Assembly (NCBI GenBank): GCA_963770035.1
Contig: CAVYON010000028.1
Location: 1-64,000 of the forward strand
From: Roseiarcus sp963770035
Lineage (GTDB): Bacteria > Pseudomonadota > Alphaproteobacteria > Rhizobiales > Beijerinckiaceae
Direction: 5' to 3'
Length of the DNA stretch: 64,000 bases
Positions 37,227 through 45,470 of this stretch are shown in pieces. The notes under the pieces were generated by a model. The model was not told where the DNA came from. It ran no database searches and saw nothing but the letters and a program-made list of their open reading frames with translations. Position numbers and translations under genes: made by a program. Each line of letters opens with the position of its first letter. Positions within the stretch are counted from its first letter, which is position 1.

Positions 37227-37417
37227 ATGGTCGAGATCCTCAACAAGATCGAACCGCGGTTCGGATCGGACCTGATCGCCTACGCCTGCTACGCCTGGTA
37301 CCGTTTCGAGCCCCTGCCCGGCTTTTCCGGCAGACCGCGATGCAACTCGTCCGCGCCGGGCGCGCGGCCGACGTCCTCGAGTATATCGACGCGGTCGACG
37401 CCGGTGTCTTTGCTTGA
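37227..37417 (+). pseudogene. Small unknown protein, frameshifted
   Basis: MVEILNKIEPRFGSDLIAYA, then CYAWYRFEPLP, then in the next frame LFRQTAMQLVRAGRAADVLE and YIDAVDAGVFA with a stop at 37417. The two halves read like one helical protein of about 63 residues with one G missing from the GG run near 37320. I do not recognise the family. The rest of 37071-37587 has no other support. Confidence 0.35.
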
Positions 37418-37587
37418 CGCGATGCCCGCGACCCCCTGTCCGGCTGCGGAGCTGAAAGGTACGGAGGCCGTTCCTAAGTCGCCCCCCTTCCAAGCCATTC
37501 TTTTTGAGAGGCGAAGGACGGTACGCCGTGAATGGACCCCGGTTTGAGTTCCCGGCGACGCGGCGCCGAGCGATTTCGCATCGCGCG

Positions 37588-38748
37588 TCACGGATAGTCG
37601 ATCCACACTCCCCCGGCGTCCGCGGAGCGCACGCAGGCCTCCACCCAGCGCACGCCCTCGACTCCGGCTTCGATATCGGGATAGCGAAGCGGGGCTCCGC
37701 CCGTGTCCATCGCCTCCATGGCGGCGGCGAAACGGTAGTAGAGATTGGACCAGGCCTCGAACAGCCCTTCCGGATGGCCCGCGCCGATGCGATCATCGAC
37801 CAGCGCCTCGGCCGCGAGATACGGCATTCCCCGCTCGAGCACACGCGCCGGCTCGCCCTGGACCTCGTGGCTAAGCTGGTTCGGCCGCTCATCCCACCAT
37901 TCGATCGACGCCTTCGAGCCGACAATGCGCACCTTCTGGCCATGCATCGAACCGGCGTTGACCGCCGAGCACCACACCGTGCCGAAGGCGCCGTTGTCGT
38001 ATTCCATCAGGGTCATCGCGTTGTCTTCGAGCGGCGCGCGGCTCTTGACGAAGCTCTGGCGCGCGCAAAGCAGACGCTTGATCTTCAGGTGCGGCAGGAT
38101 GGTCTCGGCGATGTAAAGCGGATGCGTGCCGAGGTCGCCAAGGACGTAACTCGGTCCGGCAAATTTCGGATCGACGCGCCACTTCGTGGCCGGGTTCGAC
38201 GTCTCGACCGCGGCGCTGTGGAAACCGTGCGCGAATTGCAGGTTGATGAGGCGGATGTCGCCGAGTTCGCCTGCCGCGACCATGGTGCGCGCCTGCTCGA
38301 TCATCTGATGGCCGGCGTATCCGTAGGTGACCCCGACGACCTTGTTTTGCGCGGCCGAGAGCCGGCGCAGGTCCTCGGCCTCGGCGACCGTAAAGCACAG
38401 CGGCTTCTCGCAGACGACGTGAAGGCCGCGCTCCAGCGCCGCTTTCGCGATCTCATGGTGGGTGGCGTTGGGCGTTGCGACGGTTACGGCTTCGATCCCA
38501 TCGCGGCGTCGCGCCTCGGCCTCGAACATCGCGCGATAATCGGGGTAGCAGCGCTCGGCTGCAACGCCGAGTTCGAGGCCGAAGCCGCGGCCGCGTTCCG
38601 GGTCGATGTCGAGCGCGCAGGCGACAAGTTCGAAGCTGCGGTCGCGCAACGCCGCGGACCGGTGGATGTAGCCGATCTGGCTGCCGCGTCCGCCGCCGAC
38701 CATCGCCCAGCGGATCGGCCGTTTCATTTGTCCGGCGCCGGTGATCAT
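37588..38748 (-). CDS. Gfo/Idh/MocA-family oxidoreductase
   Basis: 386 residues. Rossmann start RWAMVGGGRGSQIGYIHRSA; the signature VVCEKPLCFTVAEAE with the EKP lysine; then the C-terminal alpha/beta sheet domain with VLGDLGTHPLYIAETI (the D-x3-H catalytic pattern). These enzymes oxidise polyol hydroxyls such as those of inositols. The neighbouring isomerase gene (22 bases upstream) and a LacI regulator suggest a polyol or inositol-isomer route. Start ATG at 38748 with GGAGGAA seven bases before it. Confidence 0.85.
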   Translation of the reverse strand: MITGAGQMKRPIRWAMVGGGRGSQIGYIHRSAALRDRSFELVACALDIDPERGRGFGLELGVAAERCYPDYRAMFEAEARRRDGIEAVTVATPNATHHEIAKAALERGLHVVCEKPLCFTVAEAEDLRRLSAAQNKVVGVTYGYAGHQMIEQARTMVAAGELGDIRLINLQFAHGFHSAAVETSNPATKWRVDPKFAGPSYVLGDLGTHPLYIAETILPHLKIKRLLCARQSFVKSRAPLEDNAMTLMEYDNGAFGTVWCSAVNAGSMHGQKVRIVGSKASIEWWDERPNQLSHEVQGEPARVLERGMPYLAAEALVDDRIGAGHPEGLFEAWSNLYYRFAAAMEAMDTGGAPLRYPDIEAGVEGVRWVEACVRSADAGGVWIDYP

Positions 38749-38769
38749 CGTTGTTCCTCCAGATGGGTG

Positions 38770-39693
38770 TCAGAAGCCGACGCGAGCGAGATAGTCGCGG
38801 CTCGCCTTCACGTCAGCGATGCTGCCGCCGGCGTTGCGCGGATCGCGTTCCTGCTCGACGGTAATGACGCCGGCGTAGCCGATGCGGGCGAGCAAGGCGC
38901 GGATCGCGGGATAGTCGATGCAGCCGCGCCCGATCGGGCACATGACGCCCTCCCCGCACGCCTCAAAGAAATGGATACGGCGGCCCATGATTTCGTAGAA
39001 CTTCGCCCGATCGATGTCCTTGAAGTGGATGTAGTCGAGTCGGTCGGCGTATGCCTCGAGCGCATCCATCGGATCCATGCCGGCGTAGAAAAGGTGGCCG
39101 GTATCGAGGCAGAAGCCGGCTGTCTCCTGCGGAATGTCAACGGAGACGCGCTCGATCTCGTCGGCGAATTCGATATAGCCGCCGGCGTGCGGATGGATGA
39201 CCGCGCGCACGCCGTAGCGCGAACGCGCGAGATCGGCGATCGCCTTGATATTGGAAACCAAGCCGGCCCAGTCCGCGCCGGTGAGCCGCGGGGCGCGGTC
39301 CGGATGGCCGGCAGCGTAATCGCGCTCGTCGTGGCCCCAGTCCATTACGGTGAGATAGGGCGTCGGGAAACGCTGCCCTGCATTCGGCGCGACCTTGGGC
39401 AGGCGACTCACGAGGGTGCAGATGTCGTCCGTCTGCCGCAGCAGGTTCCCGCGATTGGCGGGCGAGACGAGATCAGCGAAAATCGTGCCGGCGACGATCG
39501 AAAGGCCGCGCGAACTCAGGGCCGCGCTCACGCGGCCGAGGTCGAGCGGGACGTAGCCGTAAGGCCCGAGTTCGAGGCCCGCGTATCCGGCCGCGGCAAC
39601 CTCATCGAACACCCGCTCCCATTGCGGGAGGTTGGGGTTGCAAACGTCATCGACGCCCCAGCAGCAGGGCGCCGTGGCGATCGAGATGCCCAT
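38770..39693 (-). CDS. Sugar phosphate isomerase/epimerase (IolE/IolI-type TIM barrel)
   Basis: 307 residues. The N-terminal IATAPCCWGVDD and metal-ligand segments ELGPYG, VIHPHAGGYIEF, CLDTGHLFYAG, YIHFKDID and ITVEQERDP are the xylose-isomerase-like barrel pattern. It resembles inosose dehydratase/isomerases, but the substrate is uncertain. It lies first in a two-gene operon with the dehydrogenase, divergent from the LacI regulator. Start ATG at 39693 with GAGGAG upstream. Confidence 0.8.
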   Translation of the reverse strand: MGISIATAPCCWGVDDVCNPNLPQWERVFDEVAAAGYAGLELGPYGYVPLDLGRVSAALSSRGLSIVAGTIFADLVSPANRGNLLRQTDDICTLVSRLPKVAPNAGQRFPTPYLTVMDWGHDERDYAAGHPDRAPRLTGADWAGLVSNIKAIADLARSRYGVRAVIHPHAGGYIEFADEIERVSVDIPQETAGFCLDTGHLFYAGMDPMDALEAYADRLDYIHFKDIDRAKFYEIMGRRIHFFEACGEGVMCPIGRGCIDYPAIRALLARIGYAGVITVEQERDPRNAGGSIADVKASRDYLARVGF

Positions 39694-39822
39694 GGCGTCG
39701 TCTCCTCGCGTCCGACCCGTGCCGCGGGACGGCTTCGCTGCCGAAGAACTACCGCCGACCGGGACGTCTGGACAGCGGCGTCCTGATGGCTTTCAATCAA
39801 GAGCTCGAGGGGCGGGAGAGAA

Positions 39823-40836
39823 ATGTCGCGAAAGCCGAACATTGCCGACGTCGCGCAACTCGCCGGAGTTTCGACCGCGACAGTCGACCGGGTGCTCAAC
39901 GACCGCGGCGGGGTCAATTCGGAAAAGGCGGCGCGCGTGCTGTCGGCGGCGCGACGGCTGAAGCTCGACCGCGCGCTGACACGCCGCTACAGTCGGGTGT
40001 TGCGCATCGCCGTGCTGATCCAGTCTTCGGCCAATCCGTTTCACGCAGCGCTTCGCCAGGCCTTCGCTTCCGTCGGCGGCGCCTACGCCGACCTCAATCT
40101 GCAATTTCTGATCCAGCATATTGCGCCGGGAGATCCGACCGGCATCGCGGCGGCCGTGCGCGACGCCGGCGCCCGGCATGACGGACTAATCATCACCAGC
40201 CCGGATCATGCGCGGATTTCCGCGGCGATTCGCCAGGCGGTGAAGAGCCTTCCGGTGATCGCGCTTGCGACGGATCTGCCCGACAGCGGACGCTCGGCTT
40301 ACGTCGGTCCCGATGACTGCGCGGGCGGAAGGGTCGCGGGCGACCTGATGGGACGCTTTCTCGGCGCTGAGGGCGGCGACATCGTCATGATCGCCGGGCT
40401 TCTCAGCGTCCTCGGCCACAGGGCGCGCGAGATGGGTTTTCGCGAGGTCCTGGGGGAATACTATCCGGCCAGTCGCCTGACGCAGGTTTTGGAGAGCGGC
40501 GAGAACGCCGAGCGTGCGGGCCTGCTGGCGATACAGGCGTTGCGCGACAATCCGGCGATTCGCGGCGTCTACCACGCGACGTCGGGAGCAAGCGAAGTCG
40601 TCGCGGCGATCGCCCGTGTCCGCGAGGGTAAGGCCGTGGCGCTGATCTCGCACGAACTGACGGCGGAGCGGCGCTCTCTTCTCAAAGCGCGCGCGATCGA
40701 CGCGGTCATCGACCAGAATCCGGAATTCGAAGTGCGCGCGGCCACGGAACTGATGGCTCGCCTCCTCGGACGCCTGGACGGCGCTGGCGGCAACATCGTC
40801 ACGCCTGTGCAAATTTATACACCGGAAAGCGTGTAA
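39823..40836 (+). CDS. LacI-family transcriptional regulator
   Basis: 337 residues. The HTH reads NIADVAQLAGVSTATVDRVL, then a hinge, then a periplasmic-binding-protein-like sensor domain (LRIAVLIQSSANPFHAAL, GLIITSPDHA). It faces the oxidoreductase/isomerase pair and precedes the transaldolase gene, so it probably controls both. The start ATG at 39823 has GGGAGAG upstream. Confidence 0.9.
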   Translation: MSRKPNIADVAQLAGVSTATVDRVLNDRGGVNSEKAARVLSAARRLKLDRALTRRYSRVLRIAVLIQSSANPFHAALRQAFASVGGAYADLNLQFLIQHIAPGDPTGIAAAVRDAGARHDGLIITSPDHARISAAIRQAVKSLPVIALATDLPDSGRSAYVGPDDCAGGRVAGDLMGRFLGAEGGDIVMIAGLLSVLGHRAREMGFREVLGEYYPASRLTQVLESGENAERAGLLAIQALRDNPAIRGVYHATSGASEVVAAIARVREGKAVALISHELTAERRSLLKARAIDAVIDQNPEFEVRAATELMARLLGRLDGAGGNIVTPVQIYTPESV

Positions 40837-41008
40837 CTTCGCGATTGGCCCCTGTGGCGCGAACGTTCGCGGTTGGCGCTGCGACCGGAGTCGCAGCGAT
40901 CGTGACGACGGGACCGGGGGCCGCGCAAGGAACGGAACCAAGCGGGTCCCAAATCATGACTTTGCCCCGGGATCGCGCGCAGGTCCCAGTTCCAGCAAAT
41001 TTGTCTGG

Positions 41009-41022
41009 ACAGATTGATCTGT
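41009..41022 (+). promoter_or_regulatory. Operator candidate ACAGATTGATCTGT upstream of the transaldolase gene
   Basis: Perfect 6-bp arms (ACAGAT/ATCTGT) around a TG centre, in the 270-base gap between the LacI gene and the transaldolase gene. LacI-family proteins bind such short symmetric sites. Inferred only. Confidence 0.4.
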
Positions 41023-41107
41023 TTATGCCACGAAATGGAATATTCGTAGCACGAGATCACGCCGAGTTTGACGCCTCACAGGGCGCGAAAAGCGAGGAGA
41101 CGCTGAA

Positions 41108-42190
41108 ATGACCGTTTCGACCCCAAATCCATCGCCGCTGTACCGGACGGTTCATGGCGCGCCGACCGACGTCTGGAACAACTCCTGCTCGCCACGGGAA
41201 CTCGAATATGCGATCGGCAACGGCGCCGTCGGCGCGACCACCAACCCTTCCATCGTTCTGGCTGTCCTCAAGAAGGAGTTTGACGCCTGGAAGGGTAAGC
41301 TCCGGCGCCTTATCGATGAGAATCCGACGGCCACCGAAGACGCGATCGCCTGGAAGCTGATCGAGGAAATGGGACTGCGCGGCGCCGAAATGCTGCTGCC
41401 GGTGTTCGAGCGGGAGCGCCATCTCAAAGGGCGTCTGTCGATGCAGACGAACCCGGTCAATTATTTGGATTCTTCCAGTCTGGTGGAACAGGCGGTTCAT
41501 TTCAACGGACTCGCGCCGAACATCCAGGTCAAGATCCCCGCGACCGCGGCAGGCATTGTCGCGATCGAAGAGGCGACCCGTCTCGGCATAAACATCAACG
41601 CCACGGTCAGCTTTACACTACCCCAGGCGATCGCTGTCGCGGAGGCGGTGGAACGAGGTCTCAATCGGCGCGCCAAAGAAGGCCATGACGTCGCCGGCAT
41701 GAGGCCGGTCTGCACGCTCATGATTGGGCGATTGGACGACTGGCTGAAGGTGATCGCACAGCGCGAGGGCGTGATCATGACCCCCGGCCATCTCGATTGG
41801 GCCGGAGTTGCCACCTTCAAGAAGGCTTACGGACTCTTCAAAGCGCGTGGCTACCGCGCGCGTCTGCTGGCGGCGGCGTACCGCCACCATCTCCACTGGT
41901 CGCAACTGATCGGCGGCGACATCATCCTCACGATCCCGTACGAGTGGCAGGTGCAATTCAACAACTCGGATGTCGAGGTGAAGCCGCGCATCGACGATCC
42001 GGTCGACCCGGCGATCATCGACGACCTCTACCGGAAATTTGCCGACTTCCGCCGCGCCTATGACGAAGACGGTATGACGGTTCCGGAATTCGACCGTTAC
42101 GGCGCAACCGTCAGAACGCTGCGGTCGTTCATCGAGGCCTATCGGGACCTGACGGCGCTCGTGCGCAATTCCATGCTGCCGGCGCCTTAA
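41108..42190 (+). CDS. Transaldolase-family protein
   Basis: 360 residues. GAVGATTNPSIVLAVLKKE is the N-terminal transaldolase signature; the Schiff-base lysine lies in NIQVKIPAT; NINATVSFTLPQAIAVAEA matches the following strand. Transfers three-carbon dihydroxyacetone units between sugars. It is longer than TalA/B-type enzymes, and its setting with a LacI regulator and polyol genes suggests a dedicated catabolic role rather than the pentose phosphate pathway. Start ATG with GAGGAGA eight bases upstream. An IS inserted 90 bases downstream may have separated it from its former neighbours. Confidence 0.85.
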   Translation: MTVSTPNPSPLYRTVHGAPTDVWNNSCSPRELEYAIGNGAVGATTNPSIVLAVLKKEFDAWKGKLRRLIDENPTATEDAIAWKLIEEMGLRGAEMLLPVFERERHLKGRLSMQTNPVNYLDSSSLVEQAVHFNGLAPNIQVKIPATAAGIVAIEEATRLGININATVSFTLPQAIAVAEAVERGLNRRAKEGHDVAGMRPVCTLMIGRLDDWLKVIAQREGVIMTPGHLDWAGVATFKKAYGLFKARGYRARLLAAAYRHHLHWSQLIGGDIILTIPYEWQVQFNNSDVEVKPRIDDPVDPAIIDDLYRKFADFRRAYDEDGMTVPEFDRYGATVRTLRSFIEAYRDLTALVRNSMLPAP

Positions 42191-42284
42191 GCAGATCCCT
42201 CTCACGTCCATGTCGCTTGGCGGCTGAAAGGCCGCCCGGCGCATCTGCGCCGACGCCCGCTGTCCGCCTCGACTCGTCAGTTAA

Positions 42285-44297
42285 CCCGACTTTCTCAACC
42301 GAGGTAGCGCGCGAGCGGAAAGGCGCGTGGAATTAAGGGTAGGCTGCCGAAGGTCTCCACTACATGGGGCGCAACGGGAGCTGCGCCGCCGGACCGGGAA
42401 CGGCGATTTGCGGCGGCGGCTGCGGCGGCAGGGCGAGGCCGAGTTGTTGCAGGAGAAGCTTCTGGTCGACATTCGGCTCGGTGTGTCGGCACATGATCAG
42501 CGTTCGGCCGTCGGTGGTGGGGAAGTGGACGTCGAGCATTTGTATGCCGGCGAGCTTGTCGAGCACGGCGCGCGGGGTGAGGCCGGCGGCCATCGGCCGG
42601 AGCCGGGCGCGCAGCGTGACGTGCAGGCAATAGGCGAGGAAGGCCACGAAGATGTGCGCCTCGACGCGGCTCTCGAGCTGGTGGTAGATCGGCCGGAGTT
42701 GCAGATCGTCCTTGAGGTTCTTGAAGGCCGCCTCGACTTCGACGAGTTGAATGTAGAACCGCCACAGGTCGGCGGGATCGCGCCCAGACATGTTGGTGCG
42801 CAAAAGGTAGCGGCCTTCGCGCCGGCGCGCCTGGCGCAGCTTCTTGCGGTTGAGCGCGTAAGTGAAGGCGGCGGTGTGGGGATCGACCTTGATGTCGAGG
42901 AGGCGCCACGCCGCGGGCGCCTTGGCTTTGGCGGCGCCGAGCTTCATCAGTAGGCTCTCGCGGGTGAGGTCCATCAGCGCCAGCTTCGCCAGGCGCGCCC
43001 ACAGCCATTTCAACCGCCGCTTCCGCATGGCGCGCTCCTTGTCGATGCGCGCCCGGCTCTGGGCGAACACGTAAAGCTCGTCGTCCTCGGCCAAGAGCTT
43101 CACTTCGACGCCCGGCCGCACCTCATGCCACGGCAGGCCGACGAGAGACTTCTCCAGCTTGCCGAGGCGTCCCTTCGGGGTCCCCACCAGATAGGCGACC
43201 GGCGGATCGGATTGCCGCATTTCGGCGAGCACGTCCTCGGTGGGGATGCCGCGGTCCATCACCCAGATGCGCTCCGCCTTGCCGTACTGCGCCTCGATCT
43301 TCGAAAGGAAGGCGCGCAGCGTCGTCTTGTCGGAAGTATTGCCGGGGAGAACCTCGTAGGCGAGCGGAAAGCCGTCGGGTGTCACCACGAGCGCAATGAC
43401 CACCTGCACGCAGTCCGGACGCTTGTCGCGGCTGTAGCCGTAGCGGCGTTTGTCGCTGTCGTCGTCCGGCGGGTCGGATTCGAAGTACGTGCTGGTCAGA
43501 TCATAGAGAAGGACGTCGAAGCGGGCGCCGAACAGATCCTGCCACCGCCGGCGCAGGTGCGTGAACAGCGCCGGCTTGTGCTCGACGAGCTTGTCGAGGC
43601 AACGATAGAGCGCGTTCTTCTCGACCAGCGCGAAATCTTCGCCGAGCAGATCGCCCATGGCGCTTTGCTCGAACCACAGCCGGTGTAAACGCCATTCGCT
43701 GCCCGGATCGATGAGCCGGTAACACGCCAGCGTCTGGAGAATGTGCCGCCAGCAGGTTCCTTCGCGGGAATTGGGCAGACGGGCCGCCCAGAAGCGGTCG
43801 AGTTCCAGTTGCTCGTAGAGCTGGCAGGCGAGCCAGCACGCGCCCCATTGCCGCGGCCGGTGTAGTTGCATGGCCCCGAGCCGGATCTGCACGCCGTGGT
43901 CCTCGGCGTGTTCGGGCAGCGGCCGATCGGCGGGGAACAGGGCCAATTGGGTCGGCTGTCGCGCCTCCTCGTCGAAAGCTTCGATCACCCGGCACCACGC
44001 CTCCTCCTGGCTGTCGTTGATCTCGCCAAGATAAAGCACCTGGCGCTGCACCACCTTGCCGCCGGCGCAGCGCTTGCTCTCGACAATGCTCCAGTAGCAG
44101 TGCTCCTTGCCGTCCTTGAGACGGCGATTCGGTCGCAAATACATGGCGACCCCAGTCTACGCCAAACGCGCAATCTGAAAAGATACTAGGTCTCCACTAC
44201 ACGGCTATTTCAAAACCCGGCCATTGATCCGACTCGTCTTTTGCTCCTTCCCAGCCCCAAAATTCGTTCCCAGCCTGCTCCGGTTGAGAAAGTCGGG
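42285..44297. mobile_element. IS1634/IS4-superfamily insertion sequence, complete
   Basis: About 2.0 kb. Perfect 17-bp terminal inverted repeats CCCGACTTTCTCAACCG (42285-42301) and its complement (44281-44297) are flanked on both sides by TTAA (42281-42284 and 44298-44301), which could be a 4-bp target duplication or part of the ends. One intact transposase gene fills it. Inside the ends, a 14-base direct repeat AGGTCTCCACTACA lies on each side of the transposase gene (near 42352 and 44189). Confidence 0.9.
42360..44144 (-). CDS. IS1634-family transposase
   Basis: 594 residues, intact. The DDE residues lie in FDVLLYDLTSTYFES, IWVMDRGIPTED and QLVEVEAAFKNLKDDLQ, with the Y-x2-KDDL tail typical of IS4-superfamily enzymes. 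N-terminus RRLKDGKEHCYWSIVESKR is characteristic of IS1634/IS1549 relatives. With good terminal repeats the element may still be mobile. Confidence 0.92.
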   Translation of the reverse strand: MYLRPNRRLKDGKEHCYWSIVESKRCAGGKVVQRQVLYLGEINDSQEEAWCRVIEAFDEEARQPTQLALFPADRPLPEHAEDHGVQIRLGAMQLHRPRQWGACWLACQLYEQLELDRFWAARLPNSREGTCWRHILQTLACYRLIDPGSEWRLHRLWFEQSAMGDLLGEDFALVEKNALYRCLDKLVEHKPALFTHLRRRWQDLFGARFDVLLYDLTSTYFESDPPDDDSDKRRYGYSRDKRPDCVQVVIALVVTPDGFPLAYEVLPGNTSDKTTLRAFLSKIEAQYGKAERIWVMDRGIPTEDVLAEMRQSDPPVAYLVGTPKGRLGKLEKSLVGLPWHEVRPGVEVKLLAEDDELYVFAQSRARIDKERAMRKRRLKWLWARLAKLALMDLTRESLLMKLGAAKAKAPAAWRLLDIKVDPHTAAFTYALNRKKLRQARRREGRYLLRTNMSGRDPADLWRFYIQLVEVEAAFKNLKDDLQLRPIYHQLESRVEAHIFVAFLAYCLHVTLRARLRPMAAGLTPRAVLDKLAGIQMLDVHFPTTDGRTLIMCRHTEPNVDQKLLLQQLGLALPPQPPPQIAVPGPAAQLPLRPM

Positions 44298-44565
44298 TTA
44301 AGTTTGAGCGCTTGGCGCGGGCGAGCCGTGCGCTTCCCGGGCGTCCTCGAGGCTGATGGCGCCGGAGCGTCATAAGCGGCCGGCATCGACGAAGGCGTGC
44401 GCCCTCACGAAGGCAGGCCTCGCCGGATCGGTTGAAGAAATCGGCCTGCCCAGTGACCGATTGGGCGCCGCCCAATTCTGTGACGGCGTCCAAGCCGACC
44501 GAGGCCGACGATGCCCGTCGGCAACCGCGTCAGACATTGGGGAGCTGTTCTCGCAAAATTGTAAG

Positions 44566-44610
44566 CCCTCGCCCTGAGGAGCCCGCGAAGCGGGAATCTC
44601 ATGACGAGGT
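44566..44610. repeat. REP-like palindrome downstream of iolB
   Basis: CCCTCGCCCTGAGGAGCCCG followed by CGAAGCGGGAATCTCATGACGAGG, with a CCCGC-GAAG-CGGG hairpin at its centre. It resembles the short intergenic palindromes common in alphaproteobacteria. The rest of 44302-44625 shows no gene. Confidence 0.5.
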
Positions 44611-44625
44611 CGCGGAAGAGGAGCC

Positions 44626-45448
44626 TCAGCTCGCCTTTGCCGGCGCGCCGACCCCGGTGAACAGCCACTCGTGCTGTGGTTCGTTGTGGAACTTCCAGAT
44701 CCGCTTCGGCCCAGCCATCACGTTCAGATAGTAGCTGTCGTAGCCGTGCAGGGTGGCGACCGGATGATAGCCCTTCGGCACCATCACCACGTCGCCGTCT
44801 TCGATCAGCACCGACTTCGTCGAGCGTACGGTCGTCGGTATAGACGCGCTGGAAACCAAAGCCCTGCGGCGGGTTGAAGCGGTGGTAGTAGGTCTCCTCG
44901 AGATAGCTTTCGTCCGGCAGGGCGTCCCGGTCGTGCTTGTGCGGCGGATAGGACGAGGTGTTGCCTCCCGGCGTGATCACCTCGACCACCAGCAACGCGT
45001 CGGCCGAACCGTCGTCCTCCGGCATAATGTTGGTGACGTGGCGGGTGTTGGAGCCCTTTCCGCGCACGATCTGCGGATGCGCGCCCGGCGGGATCAGCTT
45101 GGCCGGATGCGCGCCCTTGCCCGGAGCCGAGCAGACGGCGAGTTCGAGCGGCGTCACCGCGGTTACCGTGTACCGGCCGCCAGCCGGGATGTAGGCCGCC
45201 CACGGCGGCCCCTCGAACGGGCTCATGCGCTCGCCGATTTCCCCGAAATCCTTGCCGTCGATCGCAAGCCTCGCCCTGCCCGAGACCCACACCAGGCAGA
45301 CCTCGCGCTTGTCCGTCTCCGCCGCGAGGCTCTGACCCGGCTCCAGCCGGTGCAGGGCGAACCCCACGTAACCCCAGCCGGCGCTTGCCGGGGTCACCTC
45401 GGTGACGAGGCCGCGGTCTTGCCTCGGCTTTACGCGCAGTTCCGACAT
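44626..45448 (-). CDS. iolB: 5-deoxy-glucuronate isomerase IolB, single-base frameshift
   Basis: Converts 5-deoxy-glucuronate to 5-dehydro-2-deoxygluconate. A two-cupin protein: NTRHVTNIMPEDDGSADALL, SYPPHKHDRDALPDESYLEE and ETYYHRFNPPQGFGFQRVYT (His/Glu metal ligands), then in the next frame VLIEDGDVVMVPKGYHPVAT and the end GVGAPAKAS. The break is at GACTTC on the plus strand (44813-44818); a five-base GANTC there restores TLDE-SVLIEDGD. 823 nt is 274 codons plus one base. Last gene of the minus-strand iolG-C-D-B operon. Confidence 0.93.
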
Positions 45449-45470
45449 CGCCGTCTCCTCCGACTTCGGT

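Noticed and set aside
37504..39786. Plus-strand open frame of 760 codons
   Set aside because: Antisense to the oxidoreductase and isomerase genes; codon-position GC bias explains it.
21285..42190. A sulfoglycolysis system made from the MFS transporter, asrABC and the transaldolase
   Set aside because: The genes are far apart, no sulfoquinovosidase or sulfosugar isomerase pair is seen beside the transaldolase, and the surrounding genes fit inositol use better.
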